The position numbers and the translations under genes were made by a program. Positions 47,375 through 59,780 of a DNA stretch of 64,000 nt are shown one piece after another. The stretch covers positions 4,328,501 through 4,392,500 of the forward strand of contig JARHVA010000349.1 in assembly GCA_037957365.1 (NCBI GenBank), in the 5' to 3' direction. Each line of letters begins with the position of its first letter. The stretch's first letter is position 1. A model generated the notes under the pieces. It saw only the letters and a list, made by a program, of their open reading frames with translations, searched no databases and was not told where the DNA came from. The DNA is from Torreya grandis (lineage: Eukaryota > Streptophyta > Pinopsida > Cupressales > Taxaceae).

Positions 47375-49346
47375 CAAGTTTAAACTCTAGGACCTAATGA
47401 GTGTATTAACATTTTCATATTCCTCTACCTATCAAAAAAGAGAATTGAGAATATGTAGGAATAGTACATTGAGTGTGTACCTTAGATAATTTGTACCCCC
47501 TTAAGAGTTAATAAAGGGTTGGTTTATCGAGTGTCTCGTTGGTGATGGTTATGTTCATTATTGGGTAGGAGAGTGCATATCTTAGTTCTTGAATTGTGAA
47601 CAAGAGTTTACTACCATGTTTTCAATCTTTAGATTAAACACCTCAAGTTTGATTGTCTTCCTTGAATCACCTTCACTATTTATGTTTCATGTTTTGAGTG
47701 TTTTAAAATCATGGAGTGATTCTCACTTAAGTATTTATGCATTATTTTTGTGTCTTATTTACCCATATTCTAGGAGTAAGAATCCTATGAGACCATTCTA
47801 TATTGGCACCACCTAGTGCAGTGGAAATTCCCTTGTAGTTAAGTGTAGATGTCTTGTTATTCATTTATGTTAGGAGTTTCTTTTTGGATTAGTATCTTTG
47901 TATAGACTTGTGAAGAGGAGTCATCTCTCTTAGTTAGATTAGAGGTGAATTATTATGTTTTGACTCTCCTCTTACATCATTTCAATCTACTAAGAAGATT
48001 TATATTTTCAAGATGTTGATATAGAGTTTCCTTTGGCATACACCTTATTTTTGAATTATTGCTTGATCTTATTCCCTTGAGTTATGGGATAGTGTTCTCT
48101 ATTTATTGGTGATGCATCCTTGTGGTTAATATTTTATTTCCACTTGTAGAAGTAGTTTATGAAATTACACTTGCAAGATGGTAAGTGATAGTGATTGGTA
48201 ACATGGGTTGTGATATTTCCTTCCACCATGTGAGGGTATGTAGGAAGTTTTGGTTTATGAGATGATAGTTCTCTACTTTCTAATAGTGGATTTTTAGAGT
48301 CATTATTTTGTCAAACACATAGACTTGATCATGAGGAATGACTAACAATTAATTTATACTATAGTTGATTATAACTATTATGTTACTAAATATCTTTGTT
48401 AGATTGATATTATTCTAAAGAGTATTATGTGTACCTTTTTGTCGAGAGTAAGTAAGGTATAAAAAGTGTAGAACATCTTGGTAATCCTAAGGGTTGACAT
48501 TAAATTTTTAATTGTTATATAAGTAAGAAGACATTGTCTCACTTGTAAGATTTTAAGGATGGTATTATCCTTGGCTTTTGTATGCTATGTTAATTATGAT
48601 ATCATTTCCTTTTACTATGAATATAATACTATAGGTTAAGTTTCACGATATGACACTAGTTATGCTTGATTAGCAATAAATTAATTAAATCTCAAGATGA
48701 TTGTATGATTTATATTGTGTGTATGTTAGTGTATATGGAATATTTTAGCACATATCATTGCTTTGTATGATCTATTAGAATATATTTGTGAACCTTGTGC
48801 ACCTTTTGAAGATAGTATGATTGTGGAGACCTGAGGGATGATCAATGAAATAGGAACATGAGTTCTAAGTGATAGGATGGTATCCTACTTAGCCTCACAT
48901 TGACTTAGTTGATACTGAGTTGGATACAACATATGGAATTATCAAATCTACGACTTGATAGATATAACCTACCAAATTCATTAGTATGATCATTTGTTTT
49001 GAACCTTGTCATGAAATCATATGTTGTTGAGCTAGTAGTGAAACTTTTATGGAGTTATTTATTATAATTTTATTATGGTTATAGACCTTGAGGTGGTCAT
49101 GATAGAACTAATTAGCATAAAGTGACTTTCATGAACTTGTTTGCAGAATAGGAAATGCCATAAAGTAGAGTCTTGCGAGATCAATTCTCTAGAAATAATG
49201 TTAATTAAGAGAACTATTATAAGTTCTTTAAAAAAATTTCATTTAATTACATGATATGGTAATTGATAGTATGTTTTTATGATGTCAGACACTGTTTATT
49301 AGTTAGAAACTTTTATTTGAATAAGAGTCATTAGGGTGATGACTAG

Positions 49347-49360
49347 TTTTAGGGGGAGGA
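49347..49360 (+). other. LARD polypurine tract
   Basis: TTTTAGGGGGAGGA abuts TGTCACATCC. Confidence 0.85.
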
Positions 49361-50171
49361 TGTCACATCCTGATTTCACCCTATGTCAAATAAATCTTCA
49401 ATCATTGAGTATTATGGTCATATCTAATTACCATTGGTTTGATTTGAGCATTTTTACATATACTGTATGAGACAATAATATTGTTGATTAGTATACATTG
49501 TACAACAATTATATTCTGATTATTTATATATTGAGGATGTATAATTGTTAGTTTTGTATAATTGGTTTATGATGACTTAGACTAACTACCTTTTTGTGAC
49601 AAGGTGGATGAAGGATAGGTCATACTCTCAGATCATGATGAGGGAGATCATCATTATAGAGGGTTGGATAGATGGAGTGATTAGGGGAAATATTAGTGGG
49701 AAATGTTAGTGACCCTACACACATAATAGATGTTAAATGATATTTGCATAAAAATACTTTACGTGTTGCTTGTGATTATATTTTATGTGTGTGGAATTAA
49801 TTTTAGTGTTCATTTAGTTTCTTTATCCTAATTGGTTTGATTTTTGAATTTTAATTCTGAAAAATAAATATTAATTGCTAACAGAAATAATTATTTTACA
49901 AATAAAATGTGATTAATGATTTATTTTATCTTTTAGTATTATGGATAAGATAATTTTTCAACAAAAGACAATTAATAACTTAAATAGATATTAGTTAAAT
50001 ATATGATTATTCTATTAAATATTAATTTTCATTAAATTAAAATTATCTAAATATTCTAAAATAGAGAAAATTAACTCTTGAAATTCATGCAGAAATTAAA
50101 TTTAAAAATTGATAATATATTATGGTAAACTTCATAAGTTAAGTTAATAAATGAGGACTTAGAATTTAAAT

Positions 50172-50204
<33 letters not shown>
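50172..50204. repeat. Poly-T run
   Basis: About 33 consecutive T; the 5' LTR has ordinary AT-rich sequence at the matching place (about 43230-43260). Confidence 0.9.
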
Positions 50205-50211
<7 letters not shown>

Positions 50212-51714
50212 AAATTAGGATATATATTATTAAGTCAACTAAAGTGAATTGAGAGAACATGAAGATTAGATAGACATGCAGGGGAAAAACTAAAATAGAA
50301 AGTTTACATGCATAAAAGGAGCTCATAAATTAGAATATAAATAAATGAGAGATAGGGGAGAAAAAAGGGGACACAAAAGCATAGAAGGAGAATTTGGAGA
50401 ATGTAAATTAGAGAAGAGAAAGGTATAAATATTCAATAGGTTTTGAGGTAGGTTTGTAATACTTTTTCCTATATGATTATTTTATGAGTTTCTGTGTTTT
50501 AGACTAACATTTTCCCATTTTGTAAATAGTTGTGTTATCCGTATAGATAGTGTATATTTTGAATTGACCCAGTGTTTGATATTGTTTAGTCTTTGGCCAA
50601 CATAGTTGTTTATATTACCTTATGTCTTGTTTTAATTGGCATCATGTATACATGCCCTGCCATATTTATTATATGGTGAGCCATATTTATTATTATTGAG
50701 TCATAAAAGATAATGAAATTGATGTGTATATTATTTGAGTAGATATTAAATCACCAAGTCAATTAATAAGTCACTTATTAAAATAGAGACACTAATGAAA
50801 TTATTGAATAAATAGTAAATAAAATGCTAAAATGCTAATTTGAGATGCCATACTGAACCTATGAGTACCTTTTTATCCCTAAGAAATAACTTTATTTAGC
50901 CTGTATGGTAGTAAATAAGCTTGCATTGGACTATAATATCAATTATGCAGTTCCAAGTCTATTATTCAATGCCAAATCATTATATTGAAAAGGTAGTCTT
51001 ATTTTTAAGTTTGTTGAATTTTATAAATTTATACAACACCAAGTCTTAGCATTGAAACATCTAGTTTTTAGTTGATATAAATGGGTATAAATATAAATCA
51101 CAAAATTGTTAATTCGTTAGTTTTGCTAAGTCAAGAAATTGAAATCATTGAGTATATATAAATTTAAATATATATAATTTAATATAACAATCTAAATAAT
51201 TATCTGCATGTTCTTCTAATAGAAATATGTTTGGCTTACAATAGGTTGCTTCTTCAAATCATAAAAGAAGCAATTTTAGATCTAAAACTATGGCTCAATT
51301 AGCACCTTCTTATGCTTTGCTACTTTAGAATTACCATTTTTAAAAACTTAGGATCATCCAACTTTCATGGCCACTATAGGGATTAGTAGTAATAGTTATA
51401 CTAATAATAATAATTTTTACTAAATTTTTATAGGTTGGAGGAGGATGCAAGTCCCTTTCCAAGCATCCAAAAGAGGTAAAATCCTTTATGATGGGAAAAA
51501 TGCTAAATTAGCAACTATAACATGGTCAATAAATTTATTAATTGTTGGCCAACATAAATGGCATCATACACTACCAAACTCCTCTACACCACCCCTTTCC
51601 CCAAACTACCACTATTTAGAACCACACTATTTACAATGGAGTATTCCATTTTGTCTCTTTGTGAGATGAATTTGATGGACCTTAGCCACTATGGAAGCCT
51701 CTGACATAAAATGC

Positions 51715-51716
<2 letters not shown>

Positions 51717-51799
<83 letters not shown>
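51717..51799. repeat. (TA)n microsatellite in LARD 3' LTR
   Basis: About 41 TA units. The matching site in the 5' LTR (about 44780-44792) has about five. Confidence 0.95.
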
Positions 51800-51802
<3 letters not shown>

Positions 51803-53117
51803 AAAGAAGTCACTAATTTTCCTATGAATGAAATCCTAGTGTATAGGAATAGCAGAGTTGAGTGTAAGAACAATTAAATTAAAATGACTATCCATATTTT
51901 GATAAATGCTAGGTCAATCAACGTGCCTATAGAATTAAAATTCCAATTGGAACACTAGATATTTACAAGTGCTTAATATATATTTTTGAAGTGTTGAAAA
52001 TATGATTGAAACACTTGGTAGTGAAATGACATTCATAACTTTGGAACATCATGCAATCTCTAAGCATGTAATTTTAAAGGGTTGTTCTAAATAAAGGTGA
52101 AGTTATTAATAACAAAAATATTTTTACATTTCCAAGTCTATTTCTATGAATGTTGAGTTTGAAATGTAAATCTGAGATTAAATTTGTCAAAAATAATGCT
52201 TTGTTAAAATATAAAATATTAGGAAGTGAAATGTTGTGTATTTTTGGGAGAAAATACATTAGTCTAGGAAACTATGTTTCATCTTTAAATGCAAGATCGA
52301 ATGTTTGGTGAAACTTTATTTCCTCATATTTTTGGTTAGTAAGATGCATTATTTTAAAAAAATGAACATGATTATCATGGGATCCATATGAGGATCTATA
52401 ATAATTGTTTATTATTAAATAAGTATTTAATCACTTTGAAACAACTAAGTATTTGAGGGATTCAAATATAAGTATATCTATATTTGGGATTATGAATAAA
52501 TAACTTGTTGAGACATTAGATAAAATTCATTTATCTTAAGTATTAGATTGACAATAAGAATAAGATATAGGAGATGATCATGCTCAATCCTTAGTTTTGA
52601 CCTTCTATTTTATAACAAATGAATTAATGGCCTTTAGTCAATCCATGTTTTGATATGACTATTTATCCCTATAAACCAATTAAGACTATGCTTAAAGTTA
52701 TATAGGTTTAGAAATGTCACTATGATTTGGATAAACTATAACATAGGTTTAACTATTCTATTATTATGTGATTATACATCTATTTGTGTAATAATATATC
52801 TTGAATTGATATAATCATATGACCTAAATCTTTAGCTTTGCTTAGAATGTTAGTGGAGATAAATAGTATGTCTATAGGACCTCAGTGTTAAGAAAAGTTG
52901 ATGACATTTAGTAGTGTCATGTAGAGAAGGTAACTTGGGTGTAATATGTTTTGTGTAAATATTATATATACAAATTGAATAGACTTTTGTAGAACAATTG
53001 CATCATGATGTGTGCATCAAGATATATTTTCAGCTGATTATTATTGTCCAATATATTCATGTAAATTATTTATTATTATGTTTTTTGTATTCATGTTTGG
53101 TTAGGGAACTCATGCTA

Positions 53118-56100
53118 TATGTATAATCCACTGAGAGGGAGGGTGAATTATTGAGTCCAGATATTATAATTTCAATTAAATTTCATTTTAAACTATTTAA
53201 ATAATCAACATATATCAAATTGATCAAGAAATATTAACAAGAGCACTCATTCATTCAATGAAAACACATAACACATAGTTCCTATGGAAAACCCTCATGG
53301 GGAATAAAATCCACTCTCAAGCCTATAATACAAATGGACTACTATCTTATAAGATGATAAAAAATAAGAGACTAATCAAGTCTTTCTAATTATAAACCTT
53401 TGGTCAAGTCCTTTTGACCTACAACCTTGATCAATTCTTTCTAATCAAAGGTCTTTAGTGAAACCTTGTTTCACAAGGAGCAACTGCCCCTAAGGAAGAT
53501 CAAGTACTTTAGACCCTTCTTGAAAATAACACTTCCACCTTAGGATTGATGCATTCAACACTTGATGATGGATCTTTAGATATCACTCTTCTCACCTTTT
53601 AGCAACAACTCAATCACCCAACACATACTATTTACCAAAGAAAATATACTTGAAATAACATAAAAATATCAATTACGACACATCACATATCCCAATGAAC
53701 CCCACTATTTAGCTTTACACATTCAATGTATCTTTTATAGTAATAATTCTATCAAAAATTCAACAACATGACTAGATGGTCATACACATAGTCCACACAC
53801 TGATCTGCCTCTCAGATCAACCACCAAGCTCATAAAGTCTTCACCTTGCCTTCACTCACACTCAAACAATAAGAGACTTATTATTCTAACAAAATTATGA
53901 CCAATAGGTCATACAAGTAGTCCTCAAACTGATCATCTCATCAACTCATCCATAGAGAACTCTACCCCTCCTTTGATACCTAATTCACATTTACAAGCTT
54001 CTCTAAAAACTCTCCCAAGTCTCTCTTAAATAGCCTTTTGAGCATACTCATCCATTCTACCTCTTCTAAGCTTATTAGATATAATGACCTATGTGATCAC
54101 TTTTAACACCTTGATCAGTCTAGCATGTTTGATATTATTCAATCTAAGTTGATCCTCACTAACTTGTACCTTCTCTTTTAAAGGTTATCTCATTCACTTG
54201 GCTCTACACTCATACTCCCTCATTCTAGTGTTACACTTATAAATCTAGAACCCAATGCATTTGGTTCCACTATATATAGAGTAGTCATGAATTATCAAGT
54301 CCATAATAACCCTTTTTAGAAAAAATAGATGCCTTCACCCTTAATTCATCTCACATAGATCACACTTAAGCACAACACACTTTAAAATAGGCCTAATTCA
54401 CTTTTAGGTCTTATGGAGACCCATACAGCTTCTTTGACACTTCTCCAAGCATAATAAGAACATAAGACCACTTAAAAATACATAGGTCCACTCCTTATGT
54501 CCCTTAGGACATCTAAAAATGATCATAGTCAGTTTTAATCACCTTTGCATATGCTAAATAAACTCAAATAGAGACCTTATACATAGGAATGCCATTAAAA
54601 ATATACAATCAACTTATTAAGCATTGTTAATACTCAAGATATATTGATCACACCTCTAAAATATTCATAGAGTGTCCCCATAGAGTCTACAACACTCCCT
54701 AATAGCCAATTCACTATGAAACATCAAAAGAGCATCTACATGAACTCGAATACTCTTCTTGAATCACTTACACTCCATATATAGAAACACAGTCAACTTT
54801 GGAGATCAATATCTTTATTTTTACACACTTTCAAATCTTCAAATCCATAAATCCATATGTACCTTGGAGTCCTATACCACTTTACTTTTTCATGCATGAA
54901 CAAATTCATCTTCCAGTGAAAGATATGGCATAAATACCAGACATTGGTTTTTCCCTTACCAATTTCAAATGTTCAAATCCAAACGATCACATTTAACCTT
55001 CAGACACTTTACAATCATCTCATGTCCTCTCTACTCAAATCAAATATGCACTATTGATCTATTCTGATCTTTAACACATAGGCATCAATGCTCAAATGTT
55101 AAACCTATGTCACTTTTACTATACCTCATACATCCTTGAAATATTGACTCCATGTGATCCATCGATCTCTATGGATCAACTAGGTCTTTAATGATCAATG
55201 CTCACCATTTGATCAATCTTTATGAATTCTCACTCGCTATTGGATCCTTATCATGTACCTTTGCTCAATTTTTAAATATCATGCACCTATCCTCATCTCA
55301 CTACTTCTTAACTTCTTGGTGAAGTGCATACCATTGATCTTATTCAAGATTTAACTCTTGTAGAAATGACCAAGTATGGGGACCCTTTCAATATTCTTGA
55401 GTAGCCAATTTTGAACCTTAATAATTTCTTTTGTGCTTTGATGCAGAATCTCAAATTTGGTTCAAAAGATCTTGCATAGGATAATCCAGCTATGTAATAG
55501 ACTGATTCTAGAACCCTCACATGTGAAAGATAGAACATCATTAAAATTCCTTATCAAAATCTTTTATCATAGATCTAACTATGTCAAAACTTGCTTGGGA
55601 GACCAATTTTGTTGTGCTTCAGTGCATGATCTAGAATTTAGCACAAATCATCTATGATAGAAAATAAATAAACCCATATTATCAATTTATCTTTACACCT
55701 TCACATGTTCAATAAATAACACCATCAAAATGTTCACTTGGATCTTCTTACCACATTGCAAAAATGGCTAATTATGGGAAAACACAGTTAAACTTCCTAG
55801 GAACCCTACTTTTTATATTCATATATTTTGACACGCTATATCGCATGATCAAAAAATTAGTGAAAATAAACTAGGCACAAAAATTAACAAACCCATATGA
55901 CCATTTTGACTTGACACCTCCATGCATGTGAATGCTAACCTCATCAACATGCTTACTCAACTCTTTTTGGGCCAACTACAAATTTGCCTAAGTATGGGAA
56001 AATAATGAATTTTGATTGAGAATCCAAATTTACACCCTCATAACTCTGACTACACTTTAGCGCATGACTTGAGATATGGTGTATAGCAACTAGGGAATAC

Positions 56101-56490
56101 TATAATCAAAACCATATGACCAACTCCCCTTGACTCATTCTCACGTGAAAATGGTGTTGTCATCAAACTACCTACTAAGATTTTCTACCACTAGACTCAA
56201 AATGTATAGATGAGAACAATGATGAACTAGGTGAATTCCACTTCTACACATAATCATTCAAATCATTCTTGACTTTTTTTAGGACCCCTTTCACTTGATA
56301 AATCACCATACTCAATACTGATCCTTTCTATCCATGTCAATACTTAAGATCAACCAACCATACATAAAACACATTAGAATAATCACATTGCACACTTTGT
56401 CATTGTCACTTAGACTATCAAAGTAATTCATCCACTCAACAAGACACCTCTATGAAAGCACCATGACATCATCATGACAACTATCTAACA
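53118..56490 (-). repeat. SIRE-like LTR1
   Basis: Homologous to about 59781-63169 over its length. Left edge near ATCCACTGAGAGGGAGGG; right edge TATCTAACA followed by an eroded purine tract. Confidence 0.75.
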
Positions 56491-56750
56491 ATCTCTAACT
56501 TTGTCATTGATGTCAAAAACTATCATATATCACAATAAACAACACACTTTCTCTTTCTTCAAGCACTCCCACAATAGGAACTTTAGTGCATCAAAATAGA
56601 TCAAATAAACCTTGGCCATTTAATTTTCTTGGATAAGTCTTTACTTTTCTTCAAGTTCCAACACTTTCTCAATGTATTCCTCACTCAATCCCATTTTATT
56701 ATAAACCCTTTTTTCTCCTCTCTTTTTTGTAGAGGTGGTATGGAGGGTTA
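56491..56750 (-). other. Short internal piece next to LTR1
   Basis: Matches the starts of 57386 and 63170: TTTGTCATTGATGTCAA, then TTCTCTTTCTT and GCACTCCCACAA. It is the purine-tract-proximal interior of the element, cut short. Confidence 0.7.
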
Positions 56751-57385
56751 TTAGTGAAAATAAATTAGGCATAAAAAAAAACAAACCCATATGATTATCT
56801 TATCCTAACACCTCCACACATGTGAATTATGACCTCATCAACATGTTTACTCAGCTCTTTTTTGGCCAACTACAAATTTAGCTAAGTATGGGAAAATAAT
56901 GAAATATGATTGAGAACTAAATTTTACACCCTCATAAATTTGATCATGCTTCAATGCATGACTTGAGATCTGGTACATAATAACTAGGGACTATTTTGAT
57001 CACAACCATATGACTAAATCCCCTTGACTCATTTCCACATGGAAATGGTGAGGTCATCAAACTGCCTACTCAGATTTTTTGCCACTGGACCCAAAGTGTC
57101 TAAGTGAGAATAATGATGAACCAAGTGAATTTCACTCATGCACATAAGCATTCAAAGCATTCTTGACTTTTATTAGGACCCATTTCACATGCTCAAATCA
57201 CCATACTCAACCTTTATCATTTCTATCTATGTCAATACTAAAGATCAACCAACCATACATAAAGCACACTAAAACAATCACATTACACACTTTGTCATTA
57301 TCACTTAAGCTATCAAAATATTTAATCCACTTAATAGGACACCTCCATGAAGACACAATGACATCATCATGATAATTATCTAACA
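56751..57385 (-). repeat. Truncated LTR copy (635 bp)
   Basis: Aligns with LTR1 55857-56490 and with LTR2 from about 62538 to 63169; lengths agree within 3 bp. Only the part of the LTR next to the purine tract is present. Confidence 0.82.
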
Positions 57386-58730
57386 ATATTCCTTTTGTCA
57401 TTGATGTCAACAACCATCATATATATCAATAAATAGCTCACCTTCTCTTTCTTAAAGCACTCCCACAACATGAACCTTAAAAAATACTCATTCCTTGATC
57501 TTTTAGATAATTTGATTAAATGGTACTGTTCTTGAAACAAGGCCTATCTAGCCTCCTTGTAACCCTACCTAAAACTTGCAGAGCTCATAATTTTAAATAG
57601 ACACATCTTCAAGACCTAAAACTTCATATACAAAGCACTCTCATATTCTTGCTTAACTATAAAAATTTCAATCACCAATTTCATCATTTATAACATACTT
57701 CCTTCACAAACCTACTAGCCAATTAGCCCTCGACTTTGACAAAAACTTGAATAACTTTGAAAAACACAAACCTTCAAATCTCTATAAAGCTTGATTTGAT
57801 AACCCATTTGGTCCATTAAACATATCAAGAAGCCTCAAACATCAAATCATAAGGCATACCACTTTTATAGAAGAAATTAAAACCCTAGAATCTAAAAACA
57901 AACAAAGTTAACATAACACCTTCCAATCAACATCCACATTTGAAACTTATTGTACACTTTGACAAATCACAAATCCCCCTTTGGCATATTGGAACTTTCA
58001 ATCTAACCCTATAAACTATTCCAACTAGAAAACATCATAGCAATAATTTCATCTTCACACCTTATTCAAATTCAACTACTCGGTCATCTAATCCTAGGAC
58101 CTGACCAATTATAAATCTCCCCCTAAATTCATGCTTCATCAAGAACATGAAATCATCAAAAATTATTCAGATACTTTATATCAGAACATCCAAACCCTGA
58201 TCAACAAGATAACTCCTTCTCAAGATAGGATCACTAAGATTCTTCTTAAACTTCTTTTCTTTAATAGATAGATATATAAAAAGAATGCACAAACATACCT
58301 TCTCATCAAAACAATATCTAAAAGCCACCACACTTCCTCTAACTAAAAAGTGTCTCTTTGAAGCCTAATTAAAGTCACCCCTTTGACATAGTGAGAATAA
58401 AATTCCCAAACCTTAGGAGACTCCCATATCTCCATATCTTTCTTTGACTTGTTATCCTGCTTGATTTTAACTAAATTTTTGACTTCATTCTTTTCTTCAA
58501 ATTTGTCAAAAAATATTGACATTATAAAATCTTGAATTTATTTCATTTTTTATTATTTTTCCACCTTAGAAAATAATCCACCAAGACTCTTAAAATCAAT
58601 AGGGTTAGTCTTCTTAGTCTTTACTGCCTTATGTTTTCTTTTCATATTTTGACTCTTCTTGTCTTCTATAACCATCTTACATACTTGATTATTGAGATTA
58701 TACTTATTTGCAACATAGCCTTCTATAACA
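57386..58730 (-). other. SIRE-like interior, purine-tract side
   Basis: The stretch 57546-57765 is homologous to 63770-63999. TTTAGGGGGAGA on the minus strand at 58115-58126 resembles an extra purine tract. A gag tail may continue to about 58440 on the minus strand (Lys-rich, with stops). No pol. Confidence 0.5.
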
Positions 58731-58732
58731 AC

Positions 58733-59713
58733 TTAATTATCACCCTTATTACTAGAATAATTGGAAATGATTAACTTTAGTTTATTCATGAGTTTGTCCT
58801 TTCTCAAATCTTCTAGGAGCTCTATATCCTTTGACAACCTTGAAGACCTCTTAACACCATTTGGATAGAATCTAGCAATATGTCCAAGTTTTTGAAAATT
58901 GAAACAAATAGCATCATTCATACCTTTTGACAGATTTGAACTGTGAATAATCTTTGTCCAAAACCTCCTTCTATCATAGTTATCTAAGTGTCCATTCTTG
59001 ACTGACTTACTTTTATATTCCTTAGCTCTATGACCATACTTATTACATGTATAACAATGACCATGAAAAATACTATCATACCTTGAAGGATTTGGTTATC
59101 TAAGATACCTTATTGCATTACTCTTGACCTGATTTGAATTCTTTTGATCTTATTTAAGCTTGCTTATCTTGACAAAAAATTTCTCATGCTCATACATGAA
59201 TGAACCTAGCTTGGTTTCTAATTGAATGATCTCATCCTCTTTAGCTCTTATCCTTTAAATTACATTCATTAACTTTACTCTAAGAACTTGGATAGTTTCC
59301 TTATCACTGTTAGCTTCTTTATCCATGTCATCCTTTATTATACATGGTTTCTCTATCATACTTCCATCAAGAGAACTGAATTGTGATTCAATAACTTTGA
59401 TCACATACCTCATCTTGTGATTCTTTTACTTTTGCTCTTTTAGTCTACCAAGAGTACTCATGAGCTCAAATTCTAGATCAACTTATTCTTCATCATTGTC
59501 ATGTTCTTTACTATTATGACAAGCTTATTTATTAAACATGATGTCATTTTCTTTTGAACACAAACTTGTCTTGGCGTCTACTAGATGAACCTTATGATCA
59601 TTGATAATATTCTCATCCTCTTTAGAATCTTTATTTAAAGTACATATCTATTCTTCAAGTGCATTGATCACATCCTTCCACTATTGATTTTATTTCTTCA
59701 ATTACTTAGCCAT
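58733..59713 (-). pseudogene. SIRE-like gag, C-terminal half with two zinc-knuckle remnants
   Basis: From ATG 59713 the minus strand reads a Lys/Glu-rich coiled-coil-like stretch with LETKLGSFMYEHEKFFVKI (about residues 180-200), then two knuckles: CYTCNKYGHRAKEYKS (about 59040), in which the last Cys is Tyr, and CFNFQKLGHIARFYPN (about 58890), in which two Cys are lost. Two knuckles after a coiled coil is typical of SIRE-type copia gag. Multiple stops break it; only 58921-58733 stays open. Confidence 0.7.
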
Positions 59714-59769
59714 CTTTATACCTAATTAGGATCACCTTCAATATGTTAGACTTCCTCCAAAGAATCAAA

Positions 59770-59779
59770 TCTGATACCA
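59770..59779 (-). other. SIRE-like primer-binding site (tRNA-iMet type)
   Basis: Minus strand TGGTATCAGA next to LTR2. Confidence 0.65.
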
Positions 59780-59780
59780 A

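Larger units (their letters stand above)
47361..49360 (+). other. LARD interior, non-coding (2.0 kb)
   Basis: Begins with the primer site TGGTATCAGAGC (47363-47374) and ends with the purine tract TTTAGGGGGAGGA. No retroviral protein motif in any frame. Confidence 0.75.
42426..53117 (+). mobile_element. LARD with 4.9-kb LTRs, inserted in GypC and cut by the SIRE-like array
   Basis: 5' LTR 42426-47360, iMet primer site 47363-47374, about 2.0 kb of non-coding interior, purine tract 49347-49360, 3' LTR from 49361. The 3' LTR is followed to about 53117, where it equals 5' LTR position about 46030; its last about 1.3 kb lies beyond the next insertion, outside the window. No gag or pol motif is seen. 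The ends (TGTCACATC..., GGTTATTACA then TGTGGTATCAGAGC) resemble those of Tekay/Del chromoviruses, so it may be a derivative of that lineage (inference). LTR divergence looks near 15-20% in the stretches compared, so it is old. Confidence 0.82.
49361..53117 (+). repeat. LARD 3' LTR, interrupted
   Basis: Homologous to 42426-46030. It carries a run of about 33 T (50172-50204) and a (TA)n array of about 80 bp (51717-51799) that are absent or short in the 5' copy, and about 85 extra bases near 52510. Confidence 0.8.

Noticed and set aside
51682..51873. Tyr/Ile-rich minus-strand frame
   Set aside because: Product of the (TA)n array in the LARD LTR.
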